A stretch of DNA of 64,000 bases. It comes from Verrucomicrobiota bacterium (GTDB lineage Bacteria; Verrucomicrobiota; Verrucomicrobiia; Limisphaerales; UBA9464). A program made the translations under genes and the position numbers. The stretch covers positions 1 to 64,000 of the forward strand of contig VHCX01000009.1 in the NCBI GenBank assembly GCA_016871615.1, in the 5' to 3' direction. Shown one piece after another: positions 20,120 to 28,460 of this stretch. Below the pieces are notes generated by a model that made no database searches, was not told the origin of the DNA, and saw nothing but the letters and a program-made list of their open reading frames with translations. Every line of letters starts with the position of its first letter. Position 1 is the stretch's first letter.

Positions 20120-20276
20120 AAACACCTTTGGAAGTGCGGGAACGCCGTGGGAATCGGCGACGGTTGCGCCACTGTATCAGGCTACAACCCCCCTGGTCGG
20201 ACAAGACAGCCACTGGACGCAAGTCTGGGAAGGCGGGGGAGAGGATCGAAGCCTGGAGTCAGGATATCGCGCCAGG
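20120..20276 (+). promoter_or_regulatory. Cobalamin (B12/AdoCbl-type) riboswitch
   Basis: Pattern gggaatcggcgacggttgcgccactgta ... agccactgg(20208)...gggaaggc(20227)...gagtcaggatat(20256), matching conserved cobalamin-riboswitch blocks; boundaries approximate. Confidence 0.88.
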
Positions 20277-20555
20277 GGTGCTCGTCGGGTCCCGGCCCCG
20301 TGCCCGGACCGCTTCGCCGCCAAGCGAAGGATGAGGCCAGCCATGCCGGCTCGTTTTGCCGGCGTGGGAACATTCCAGAATGTCTGACGCCTTCATTCCC
20401 TGTTTCGCCGGTGGATGGATGGCGTCGTTTTCGTTTCAGGCACCCGGTGTTTCACCGGAGGTCCGGGGCGTGCGCGCCCCCGTTTCCGGCCTGGTCTCCA
20501 TTGACCCAACCCGCCCGCCGTGGAACCCGGCGGGCGATTGCCGTGACCAGAGACC

Positions 20556-21467
20556 ATGCCGAAGCCCACCCAACGTCCGTCGCCGATCCAACCGCCATCG
20601 AGCGGGCCCACGCCCGCTTCCCTGAACCCCGGTCCCCTTCGGACCGCCTCCGCCGCCTTGCTGGGCCTGATCCTCGCCACCCCGCACCTGGAGGCGCAGC
20701 ACGCCTCCACGGTCGTCGACTACCGACCCGGCACCGGATTCTCCCCGGGCTACACCAACGCCGCCGCCGCCCTGGGCGCGCCCTCCCGCGTGACCCCGGG
20801 CGACTTCGGGGGGCCGGTGACGCCCTTCGCCCCGCCCTACACCCGCGAGCAACTCGTGAGCATCGGCACCGGCGGCTCGTTGACCCTTCGGTGGGACACC
20901 CCGATCCGCAACGCCGCCGGCAATCCCTTCGGCCTCGACTTCACGGTCTTCGGCAGCACGGGTTTCCTGATGACCAATGAGTTCGACGCCAACTGGAACC
21001 CCATCGGCGCGCCGGCCACCGACGGATCGCTCTTCAATCCCAACCCGGGCACCCAGCGCCTCAGCGTGAGTGCCGACGGCTCCACCTGGTATGTCCTCGA
21101 CCCGGCCCGGGCGCCGAAGGTGGACCACTACCACCCGACCGACGGTTCCGGGGACTTCGGCATCCCGATGAGCCTGTCCCTCCAGCCGGCGGACTTCGCC
21201 GGCAAGACGCTGGACCAGATTCGTGGGTTGTATCGGGGGGCGGCCGGCGGCGCAGCCTTCGACCTCGACTGGGCCCTGGACGCCACCGGCAAGGCGGTGA
21301 CGCTGAGCGAGGCCTCGTTCGTCCGCATCGATGTCCTGACTGGCAAGGCCGACATCGACGCCTTGTCGCTGGTGGCCACCGTTCCGGAACCCGGGACGTG
21401 GGGGTTGATGGCCTCGGCTCTGGTCACCGGATGGCTGGGTCGCCGCATCGCCCGGAGGCACCCGTGA
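20556..21467 (+). CDS. PEP-CTERM sorting domain surface protein
   Basis: Signal-like N-terminus; C-terminal VPEPGTWGLMASALVTGWLGRRIARR PEP-CTERM tripartite motif. Confidence 0.88.
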   Translation: MPKPTQRPSPIQPPSSGPTPASLNPGPLRTASAALLGLILATPHLEAQHASTVVDYRPGTGFSPGYTNAAAALGAPSRVTPGDFGGPVTPFAPPYTREQLVSIGTGGSLTLRWDTPIRNAAGNPFGLDFTVFGSTGFLMTNEFDANWNPIGAPATDGSLFNPNPGTQRLSVSADGSTWYVLDPARAPKVDHYHPTDGSGDFGIPMSLSLQPADFAGKTLDQIRGLYRGAAGGAAFDLDWALDATGKAVTLSEASFVRIDVLTGKADIDALSLVATVPEPGTWGLMASALVTGWLGRRIARRHP

Positions 21468-21853
21468 GCGACCGCAGGATGCCAGGTGCCGATGCCCTTG
21501 GGTTCGGGCCGATCCCGGCGGCAACCCGGCCGACCGTCGACGATTCCGTCTGCCCGTTGTGCGGCGGCGCCAACTCCTGCGCCCGGGCGGACGGGGGCGA
21601 TCCCTCGCCGGGGCGCTGCTGGTGCGAATCGGTCTCCATTCCGGGCGAGGTGCTGGAGGGCATCCCGGCCGCCTCCCGGGGCCGGCATTGCCTGTGCGCC
21701 GAATGCGCCTCAGGGCCTGGGCCCGTCCAGGACAGTCCGGACACCGGGCCGGACACCTACCTCACCGAGGATGGGCGGGTGGTCTTCACCCGTGCCTTCC
21801 ACCTGCGCCGGGGCCACTGTTGCGGCAGCGGTTGCCGACATTGCCCGTTCTAG
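21464..21853 (+). CDS. Cys-rich CWC-type + DUF5522-type fusion protein
   Basis: CPLCGGANSCARA...CWCESVSIP...CLCAEC and C-terminal YLTEDGRVVFTRAFHLRRGHCCGSGCRHCPF; GTG start overlapping upstream stop (GTGA). Confidence 0.85.
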   Translation: MSDRRMPGADALGFGPIPAATRPTVDDSVCPLCGGANSCARADGGDPSPGRCWCESVSIPGEVLEGIPAASRGRHCLCAECASGPGPVQDSPDTGPDTYLTEDGRVVFTRAFHLRRGHCCGSGCRHCPF

Positions 21854-21884
21854 TCGGCCATTCCCAACGAGGCGCCCCCTGTCG

Positions 21885-22895
21885 ATGGTTCCCCTGCTCC
21901 CAGTCCGCATCCGATCGCTCGTCACCGCCACGGCCATGGCGGTGACGGCGGGTGGGGCATCGGCCGGCCCGGTCGGGGCGGCGACCGTCGAGGAGACCTT
22001 CGACACGCCGCCGGAGACCCGGGGATGGACTGTCTGGGGCGACGGAGCCCCCTTCGCCTGGGACCCTGTGGGCCAGCGCCTGGAGGTGGACTGGGATTCC
22101 CGCCGGCCGAACGGGTTCTTCGCCCTACCCCTGCCCTCGCCGCTGACGGCATCCCACGATTTCGGCTTCGCCTTCGACCTGACCCTCGGCTCGCATGCGG
22201 TCGGGGTGCTGCCAGGGCAGCCCGGCACCTTCCAGATCGCGGCCGGGTTGATCCGTCGGGCGGATGTGCTGGCCACGAATTACTCCCGGGGAGCCATCCC
22301 CGGGCCGAGGAACACCGTCGAGTGGACCTGGTTCGGCGAGGCGGGCGCCGTCTCGGCCTCGGTGTCCCCGGTGATCATCCCGTCCGACGGGCGCCTGCCC
22401 TGGGGCTATGCCGACAGCTTCGTCACGCTCGAGCCGGGTCGGCGTCACCGCTTCGAGCTGAGTTACACGGCCACCGATCGCACCGCCCGCCTCCTCATGG
22501 GCGTCGACGGCCAAGCCGGTCCCCTCCTGCAGGACGTGGTCCTCCCCGCCGGCTTCACCCGCTTCGAGGTCGATGCCTTCGCCATCTGCAACTATTCGGG
22601 GGCCGGCCAGCACCCGCAGTACGCCGGGTCGGTGTTGGCCCGGGGCTGGATCGACAACGTGAGGCTCACGCTTCCGGATCCACCGGCGCCGCGTCTTCGG
22701 CCCCTCGAAGGCGGCGGGGCCGCCTTCGAGGGGCTCGCCGGGTGGCGCTACCGGTTGGAGGCCTCGGGCGACCTGGCCCGGTGGGACCCGGTGACGGAGG
22801 TGCGCGCCGGGCAATCCGGCACGCTCGAGCTGAGGGACCTCCGGGACGGATGGTTCCATGTCCAGGCCTACCGGGTCGTCGCCTTCCCGCCATGA
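21885..22895 (+). CDS. Secreted hypothetical protein (beta-sandwich-like)
   Basis: N-terminal signal peptide MVPLLPVRIRSLVTATAMAVTAGGASAG; ATVEETFDTPPETRGWTVWGDG and YRLEASGDLARWDPV typical of secreted Verrucomicrobia proteins. Confidence 0.7.
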   Translation: MVPLLPVRIRSLVTATAMAVTAGGASAGPVGAATVEETFDTPPETRGWTVWGDGAPFAWDPVGQRLEVDWDSRRPNGFFALPLPSPLTASHDFGFAFDLTLGSHAVGVLPGQPGTFQIAAGLIRRADVLATNYSRGAIPGPRNTVEWTWFGEAGAVSASVSPVIIPSDGRLPWGYADSFVTLEPGRRHRFELSYTATDRTARLLMGVDGQAGPLLQDVVLPAGFTRFEVDAFAICNYSGAGQHPQYAGSVLARGWIDNVRLTLPDPPAPRLRPLEGGGAAFEGLAGWRYRLEASGDLARWDPVTEVRAGQSGTLELRDLRDGWFHVQAYRVVAFPP

Positions 22896-23641
22896 ATCCC
22901 GACGGGAATCCACGCCGGGCGCCTCGGGCGGGCGCCTTCACCCTGGCCGAACTGCTGGTGGTCCTCGCCATCCTCTCCCTCTTGGCGGCGTTGATACTGC
23001 CCGCCCTGAGGAGGTCGCGTACCGCCGCCCGGGCCACCGTCTGCATCTCAAACCTGCGGCAGATGGGACTGGCCGCCCAGTTGTACTGGGACGACCACGG
23101 CGGCATCGCCTTCGTCGAGCGCGGGGCCCGGACGAACAACGGATGGAACTACTGGTTCGGCTGGCTGGAGGACGGACCGGAGGGATCGCGACGCTTCGAG
23201 CCAGCCTCCGGGGCGCTGTGGCCCTACCTGAGGCACCGCGGCGTCGAGGTCTGCCCCGCCCTCGACCGGAGCGATCCCGGGTTCAAGGGCAAGGCCCGGG
23301 GTGCGGCCTTCGGCTACGGGTACAACCTGAGGATCGGCACCCGGGGCGTCTCCGGCATCGCCATGGCCGGCGTGCGCGCCCCGGCCGAATGCGCCGTCTT
23401 CGCCGATTGCGCCCAGGTCAATGATTTCCAGGCCCCGGCCTCACCGGACCATCCCCTGTTGGAGGAATTCCATTACTTCGACCTAGAGGGACCGACCGTG
23501 CACTTCCGGCATGGCCTGCGCGCCAAGGCCTGGTTTGTCGATGGCCACGTGGCCGGCCACCCCCCGGCCGAAGGCTCCGAGGATCCGCGGCTTCCATCCG
23601 CCCACGTCGCGCGGCTTCCGGCGTCGTTGATCCTGCCGTGA
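22892..23641 (+). CDS. Prepilin-type N-terminal cleavage/methylation domain protein (PulG-like, H-X9-DG)
   Basis: GAFTLAELLVVLAILSLLAALILPALRRSR; C-terminal HGLRAKAWFVDGHVAG; ATGA overlap with upstream gene. Confidence 0.9.
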   Translation: MNPDGNPRRAPRAGAFTLAELLVVLAILSLLAALILPALRRSRTAARATVCISNLRQMGLAAQLYWDDHGGIAFVERGARTNNGWNYWFGWLEDGPEGSRRFEPASGALWPYLRHRGVEVCPALDRSDPGFKGKARGAAFGYGYNLRIGTRGVSGIAMAGVRAPAECAVFADCAQVNDFQAPASPDHPLLEEFHYFDLEGPTVHFRHGLRAKAWFVDGHVAGHPPAEGSEDPRLPSAHVARLPASLILP

Positions 23642-23653
23642 GCCGGGGCGGCA

Positions 23654-24286
23654 CTACTTGAGGAACACCCGACGGCCGCGACGCTCGCCCTCGGCCCGCA
23701 CCAGGTCGGGATGATCCTTCAGCCACTTGACGACCGCCCCATAGGAGGCGCCCGTGGCCTCGCTGATGGCGACCTGGCTCAACCCCTTCGGCGCCTTCCG
23801 GAGCGCCTCGGGGATGCGGACGTCGAGTTCGGAGTCGCTCAGCCTAGGACGGCGATCCTCCCGGGGGGCATCACCGAGACCCACCTCGATGCCCAGTTCA
23901 CCGCAGAACTGACGGAGCTTGGCGTCGATCGCGGCGATCTTCGTCTCGCAGGTACGTCGCTCGGCGATCCACGCCGCGAGGTCGTTGCCCGAGATGCGGG
24001 CCAGTTTGGCCTCCAGATCGCGTTTCTGCGCTTCGATGATTCTGTTGATGTCGCTCATGGTGTGGCGTTCGAGGGTTCCAAATCCCGGGATCAGGCCGGT
24101 GAGGATGGCGTTGAGTTCGGCCCTGGCCTTGTCCCTCGGTCCAGAGCCGGAGAAATAGGAGAAGAGCAACCGGTGGAGATGATGCTCCCCGAGCGAGGTC
24201 AGCGCATGCCTCCACTGCAGCGTCAGAGCGGAGAATTCGGCGGCGATCTGATCGGTGGTGGGCATTTGCAGGGAATCGGTATTCAT
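23654..24286 (-). CDS. Hypothetical protein with coiled-coil centre and C-terminal HTH-like segment
   Basis: 210-aa ORF; C-terminal GLSQVAISEATGASYGAVVKWLKDHPDLVRAEGERRGRRVFLK. Confidence 0.65.
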   Translation of the reverse strand: MNTDSLQMPTTDQIAAEFSALTLQWRHALTSLGEHHLHRLLFSYFSGSGPRDKARAELNAILTGLIPGFGTLERHTMSDINRIIEAQKRDLEAKLARISGNDLAAWIAERRTCETKIAAIDAKLRQFCGELGIEVGLGDAPREDRRPRLSDSELDVRIPEALRKAPKGLSQVAISEATGASYGAVVKWLKDHPDLVRAEGERRGRRVFLK

Positions 24287-24475
24287 GACCCCGTCCGAAG
24301 CCTCCCGACCACGGGAGGATCCTGACCAAGGATTCTTGATTCTGCGGCTTGGGCGATGGCAATTCAAGCCCTGCGACCGCTTCGCGCATCGCGCGCACGG
24401 CGCCCCCCAGGTCGCGCGCCCTGATCCATGGGGCGATTCCGGCCAGGCCCCCGGGGTCCCGCGCCCCGAAATGGC

Positions 24476-24512
24476 GCACGGGGTGCCTCCGCGGTCCGGA
24501 GACACCCCGTGC
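24476..24512. terminator. Strong hairpin, putative terminator downstream of the DUF5069-like gene
   Basis: GCACGGGGTG-cctccgcggtccggaga-CACCCCGTGC with nested CTCCG/CGGAG stem; no clear U tract. Confidence 0.5.
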
Positions 24513-24554
24513 AGAGATCGATCCGCCGGGATCGGCCGGCGCATCAGGCACCGG

Positions 24555-25001
24555 TCACTTCAGGACGGCCTGGTGGAACTCGTACCAGTCGTCGAGGTCA
24601 TTGAGGCTGATCGCGTCGGGCTTGACGGTGCCGTTGTCGGGGATGCCGTTGGCGGCGAGGATCGGTTGGCGCACCTCGGGCGTGTGGATGTAGCCCGCGA
24701 TGGACACGTTAAGCTGGTGGATGTTGCCCGGAGTCAGGTTCACGCCGGGCTGCTTCTGGATCCATGCCTCGAACTGGGGATAGGTCGGACGCTGCTCCAC
24801 GATGAACGTGCGGACGGCCTCGGTGTCGAGACCCAGGGCGCCGAGCACCATGGAGTCGTACCCCTTTGAGAGGGCCGGATAACCCGGGGCGATCTGTTGG
24901 CGGGCCTCCAGGGAGGCTTTGAGCCAGAGGCGCGGGAGGTGGAGGACACCCAGCGGGCCGGCGACGCCGGAGCTGATGAGGGGAACGTAGGTGGTGCTCA
25001 T
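24555..25001 (-). CDS. DUF5069-family protein
   Basis: GVLHLPRLWLKASLEARQQIAPGYP..GYDSMVLGALGLDTEAVRTFIVEQRPTYPQFEAWIQ. Confidence 0.75.
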   Translation of the reverse strand: MSTTYVPLISSGVAGPLGVLHLPRLWLKASLEARQQIAPGYPALSKGYDSMVLGALGLDTEAVRTFIVEQRPTYPQFEAWIQKQPGVNLTPGNIHQLNVSIAGYIHTPEVRQPILAANGIPDNGTVKPDAISLNDLDDWYEFHQAVLK

Positions 25002-25144
25002 GGATGGAGGTGATGGTCGGGACCAGAACCTAGGAAGGGCCGGGGGATGGGGTCAAATGGCTTTCTTTCCCGACTCCGGCCAACCCGGGCAACCGGGATG
25101 GCACGGGCGTTGCCATCGGGCCACCTGGGGCCGATCCTGCGTCC

Positions 25145-25483
25145 ATGACTCTCTTCGAGCGAATCATCGCCCGCCAGATCCCGGCCAAAATCCTCTTCGA
25201 GGACGAACACGTGCTGGCGTTCCATGACATCCAGCCGCAGGCGCCGGTGCACGTGTTGGTCATCCCCAGGAAGCCGATCCCTCGGATCGGCGAGGCGCTT
25301 CCCGACGACCAGGCGCTGCTCGGCCACCTGCTGCTCAAGGCGGCCGAGGTGGCCCGAACCCTGGGCCTTGAGACCAGCGGATACCGCCTGGTGATCAACC
25401 ACGGCCGCGACGGCGGCGAAAGCGTCCCGCACCTGCATTGCCACCTGCTCGGCAAGCGACCGATGAGCTGGCCACCGGGCTGA
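25145..25483 (+). CDS. HIT-family (HINT-like) nucleotide-binding protein
   Basis: MTLFERIIARQIPAKILFEDEHVLAFHDIQPQAPVHVLVIPRKPI and HLHCHLLG histidine triad. Confidence 0.96.
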   Translation: MTLFERIIARQIPAKILFEDEHVLAFHDIQPQAPVHVLVIPRKPIPRIGEALPDDQALLGHLLLKAAEVARTLGLETSGYRLVINHGRDGGESVPHLHCHLLGKRPMSWPPG

Positions 25484-25591
25484 ACCCTGTCGGATCAGGC
25501 GGGCTTGGAGCATCCCCGCGGTGGGGCGCTTCCACGATGGGTCGGTGGAGCCACGGGTCCTGAGGGAACACGGCCTCCGTCCGCCCTTCAA

Positions 25592-25613
25592 AGCCTGTCT
25601 GATCAGACAGGCT
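25592..25613. repeat. Perfect 22-bp palindrome AGCCTGTCTGATCAGACAGGCT
   Basis: Sequence equals its own reverse complement; lies between convergent HIT and galM genes. Confidence 0.9.
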
Positions 25614-25647
25614 CTCAGCAGGTCCCGAAACTCAGCAGGTCCCGAAG
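25614..25647. repeat. Two 17-bp tandem copies of CTCAGCAGGTCCCGAA(A/G) covering the galM stop region
   Basis: Read directly; duplicates the FGTC-stop coding end of galM. Confidence 0.9.
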
Positions 25648-26807
25648 CGGTACTCGGTCCGGCTGTTGAAGACCTGGCCCGGCCGCAGCACGCAGGACGG
25701 GAATCCGGGATGATGGATCGCGTCCGGGAAATTCTGCGTCTCGAGGCAGAACCCGCCATGGGTGGGAATGGGCACACCTCCGGTGCACACCAAGCCCTCG
25801 GGCGCCCGGTTGAAGGTCCACAACTGCACGCCGGGCTGGCTGGTGTGGCACTCCATCGTGCGGCCCTGGCTGCGTTCGACGACGCGCGCGGCCAATCCCA
25901 GCGACTTGCCGCCGTGGCGCAGGACGAAGTTGTGGTCGTAGCCCGGCGGGGTCAGGCCGGTCTTCATCCCGCGCCCGCCGATGGCGGTGGGGCGGGTGAA
26001 ATCGAGGGCCGTGCCGCGGACCGGCAGCAGCTTGCCGGTCGGGATGAGCGTGTCGTCCACCTCGGTGAACTGGTCGGCGGCGATCTCCAGCTCATGCGAG
26101 AGCACGTCGCCCCGCCCGGCGAGGTTGAAGTAGCTGTGGTTGGTGAGGTTGAGGATCGTGGGCGCGTCGGTGGTGGCGCGGTAGTCGATGCGCCAGACGT
26201 CGTCGCGGGTCAGGGTGTAGGTGACGGTGACCGTCAGCGCGCCGGGGTAGCCCTCCTCGCCCGCCGGGCTGGTGTACGAGAGGTCCATCGAGACCGCCTC
26301 GTGCGTGGTGCGGACCTCACCGGCGATCCAGAGCTTCTTGTCGAAGCCCACCAAGCCACCGTGCAGGTGGTTCGGGCCGTTGTTCACCGCGAGCACGTAC
26401 TCTTTGCCGTCCAGCGTGAAGCGCCCCTTGGCGATGCGGTTGGCAAAGCGGCCCGCGATGCAACCGAAGAACGGGTGCCCCTCGAGGTACCGGCCCAGCG
26501 TCTCGAATCCGAGCACCACATTGCCCGGCTTGCCGTGCCGATCCCGGGTGTGCAGCTCGGTGACCAGGAGCCCGTAGTTGGTGAACTTGAGCGTGGTGCC
26601 GTTGGGGTTGCGGAAGATGAAGCGATGGGCTTCGCGGCCATCGGGCAGCGTGCCGAAGACGGAACGTTCGGAGGTCATGGGGGCGTGGGAACCTGGGTGC
26701 TTGTGGCCACCGCCGGTCGACACCGCATCGGATTGGCAACCGGCGGCCAGCAGCGGCAACGCACCGATCATGGGCAGGGCCTCACGGCGGGAGATGGGAT
26801 CGTTCAT
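25632..26807 (-). CDS. galM: Aldose 1-epimerase (galactose mutarotase), lipoprotein-like signal
   Basis: FTNYGLLVTELHTRDRHGKPGNVVLGFETLGRYLEGHPFFGCIAGRFANRIAKGRFTLDGKEY; NHSYFNLAGRGDVLSHELEI. Confidence 0.93.
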   Translation of the reverse strand: MNDPISRREALPMIGALPLLAAGCQSDAVSTGGGHKHPGSHAPMTSERSVFGTLPDGREAHRFIFRNPNGTTLKFTNYGLLVTELHTRDRHGKPGNVVLGFETLGRYLEGHPFFGCIAGRFANRIAKGRFTLDGKEYVLAVNNGPNHLHGGLVGFDKKLWIAGEVRTTHEAVSMDLSYTSPAGEEGYPGALTVTVTYTLTRDDVWRIDYRATTDAPTILNLTNHSYFNLAGRGDVLSHELEIAADQFTEVDDTLIPTGKLLPVRGTALDFTRPTAIGGRGMKTGLTPPGYDHNFVLRHGGKSLGLAARVVERSQGRTMECHTSQPGVQLWTFNRAPEGLVCTGGVPIPTHGGFCLETQNFPDAIHHPGFPSCVLRPGQVFNSRTEYRFGTC

Positions 26808-27022
26808 GGTGGGAAGATGGATCGATGATCCTCGAAGGCCTGCGGAAGGCAATCTGCGTTTGAGGTCCTGCGGGTCTCGACGGCGCGGGCCACCACGGAC
26901 CAACGCGAGTCGTCACACGACGCACCGACACGAAGGCCGGAGCCGCCCATCCAGGGCATGCTCCGGTCGATGCCGGGGGTGGACCCCGTGGATCGGGGTT
27001 CAACCGGGGCGCACCCCGGGTT

Positions 27023-28342
27023 TCAGCGGATGAACTCGTTGAAGATGGCCTCGAGCAGTTCCTGCCGGCCCGACTCGAGCCCGGAGACGTTGCCCAGGGC
27101 CAGCGCGTGCTTCTCGCAGTCGGCGAAGGAGGCCTTGCCGGCCTCGATCCGGGCACCGATGCCGGAGTCCCACGTGCGGTAGCGGTTCTTCACGAAGCCG
27201 TCGATGCGGCCGTCCTTGCGGATGGCGGCGGCGATCTTCAGGCCGCGGGCGAAGGTGTCCATGCCCGCGATGTGGGCGATGAACAGGTCGTCGGGCTGAA
27301 AGCTCTCGCGGCGCACCTTGGCGTCGAAGTTCACGCCACCGGTGGTGAAGCCGCCGTACTTCAGCACGGTGAGCATGGTCTTGGTGGTGAGGTACAGGTC
27401 GGTCGGGAACTGGTCGGTGTCCCAGCCGAGGAAGTAGTCGCCCATGTTGGCGTCGATCGAGCCCAGAGCACCGGCGGCACCGGCCACCTCGAGCTCGTGC
27501 TCCATCGTCTTGCCGGCAAGCCAGGCGTGGTTGACCTCGATGTTGAGCTTGAAGTGCTCGAGCAGGTCGTACTCGCGCAGGAAGTTCAGGCAGGAGGCCG
27601 CATCGCTGTCGTACTGGTGGCGGGTCGGCTCCTTGGGCTTGGGCTCGATGTAGAAGGGGTTCTTGAAGCCGATCTTCTTCTTGTAGTCGACGGCCATGTG
27701 CAGGAACCGGCCCAGGTGGTCGAGCTCGCGCTTCATGTCGGTGTTGAGCAGCGTGGCGTAGCCCTCGCGGCCGCCCCAGAACACATAGCCCTGGCCGCCC
27801 AGCTCGTGGGTCCATTCCATGGCCTTCTTGACCTGAGCTGCGGCGAAGCAGAACGCGTCGGCGTTGCAGCTGGTGGCCGCACCGTGCATGTAGCGCGGGT
27901 GGACGAAGTTCTGGGCCGTGCCCCAGAGCAGGCCGATGCCGGTGTCCTTCTGGAGCTTCTTGAGCTCCTGGCCCACCGCGTCGAACTGGGTGTTGGCCTC
28001 CTTGAGGTTCTTGCCGTGGGAACCGAGGTCGCGGTCATGCCAGGCGTAGTAGGAGACACCCAGCTTGGTGGCGAACTCGAAGAACGCACGGGCGCGGGTG
28101 ATGGCATCCTTGGTGGAGCATTCGCCGGTGTTCCAGGAGCGCTCGGCCGTGCCCCAGCCGAACATGTCGCCGCCGGTTCCCCGCATGGTGTGCCAGTACA
28201 CGGCCGCGAAGCGCATGTGGTCGCGCATCGTCCTGCCTTCGACGACCTCGTCCGCGTTGAAGTGCTTGAAGGCCAGGGGATTCCTGGAATCCGGACCTTC
28301 GTAGGCGATCCGGCCGATCTTCGGGAAGAACTGCTTGCTCAT
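27023..28342 (-). CDS. xylA: Xylose isomerase
   Basis: [85 protein letters not shown]. Confidence 0.98.
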   Translation of the reverse strand: MSKQFFPKIGRIAYEGPDSRNPLAFKHFNADEVVEGRTMRDHMRFAAVYWHTMRGTGGDMFGWGTAERSWNTGECSTKDAITRARAFFEFATKLGVSYYAWHDRDLGSHGKNLKEANTQFDAVGQELKKLQKDTGIGLLWGTAQNFVHPRYMHGAATSCNADAFCFAAAQVKKAMEWTHELGGQGYVFWGGREGYATLLNTDMKRELDHLGRFLHMAVDYKKKIGFKNPFYIEPKPKEPTRHQYDSDAASCLNFLREYDLLEHFKLNIEVNHAWLAGKTMEHELEVAGAAGALGSIDANMGDYFLGWDTDQFPTDLYLTTKTMLTVLKYGGFTTGGVNFDAKVRRESFQPDDLFIAHIAGMDTFARGLKIAAAIRKDGRIDGFVKNRYRTWDSGIGARIEAGKASFADCEKHALALGNVSGLESGRQELLEAIFNEFIR

Positions 28343-28460
28343 GTTGGTTCGCTGAATGGACCCGGCAGGCTACGCACGGCCCCGGGGCCATGGAAAGCCG
28401 ATAAGGATCCGCACTGGCGGTGCGGTGTGCCGGGCACGGCGGGCGGAGACGGCGGTGCCA

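Noticed and set aside
26940-27020. tRNA-like GGTTCAA sequence between galM and xylA
   Set aside because: No acceptor, D or anticodon arms could be folded around it; better explained as GC-rich hairpin sequence.
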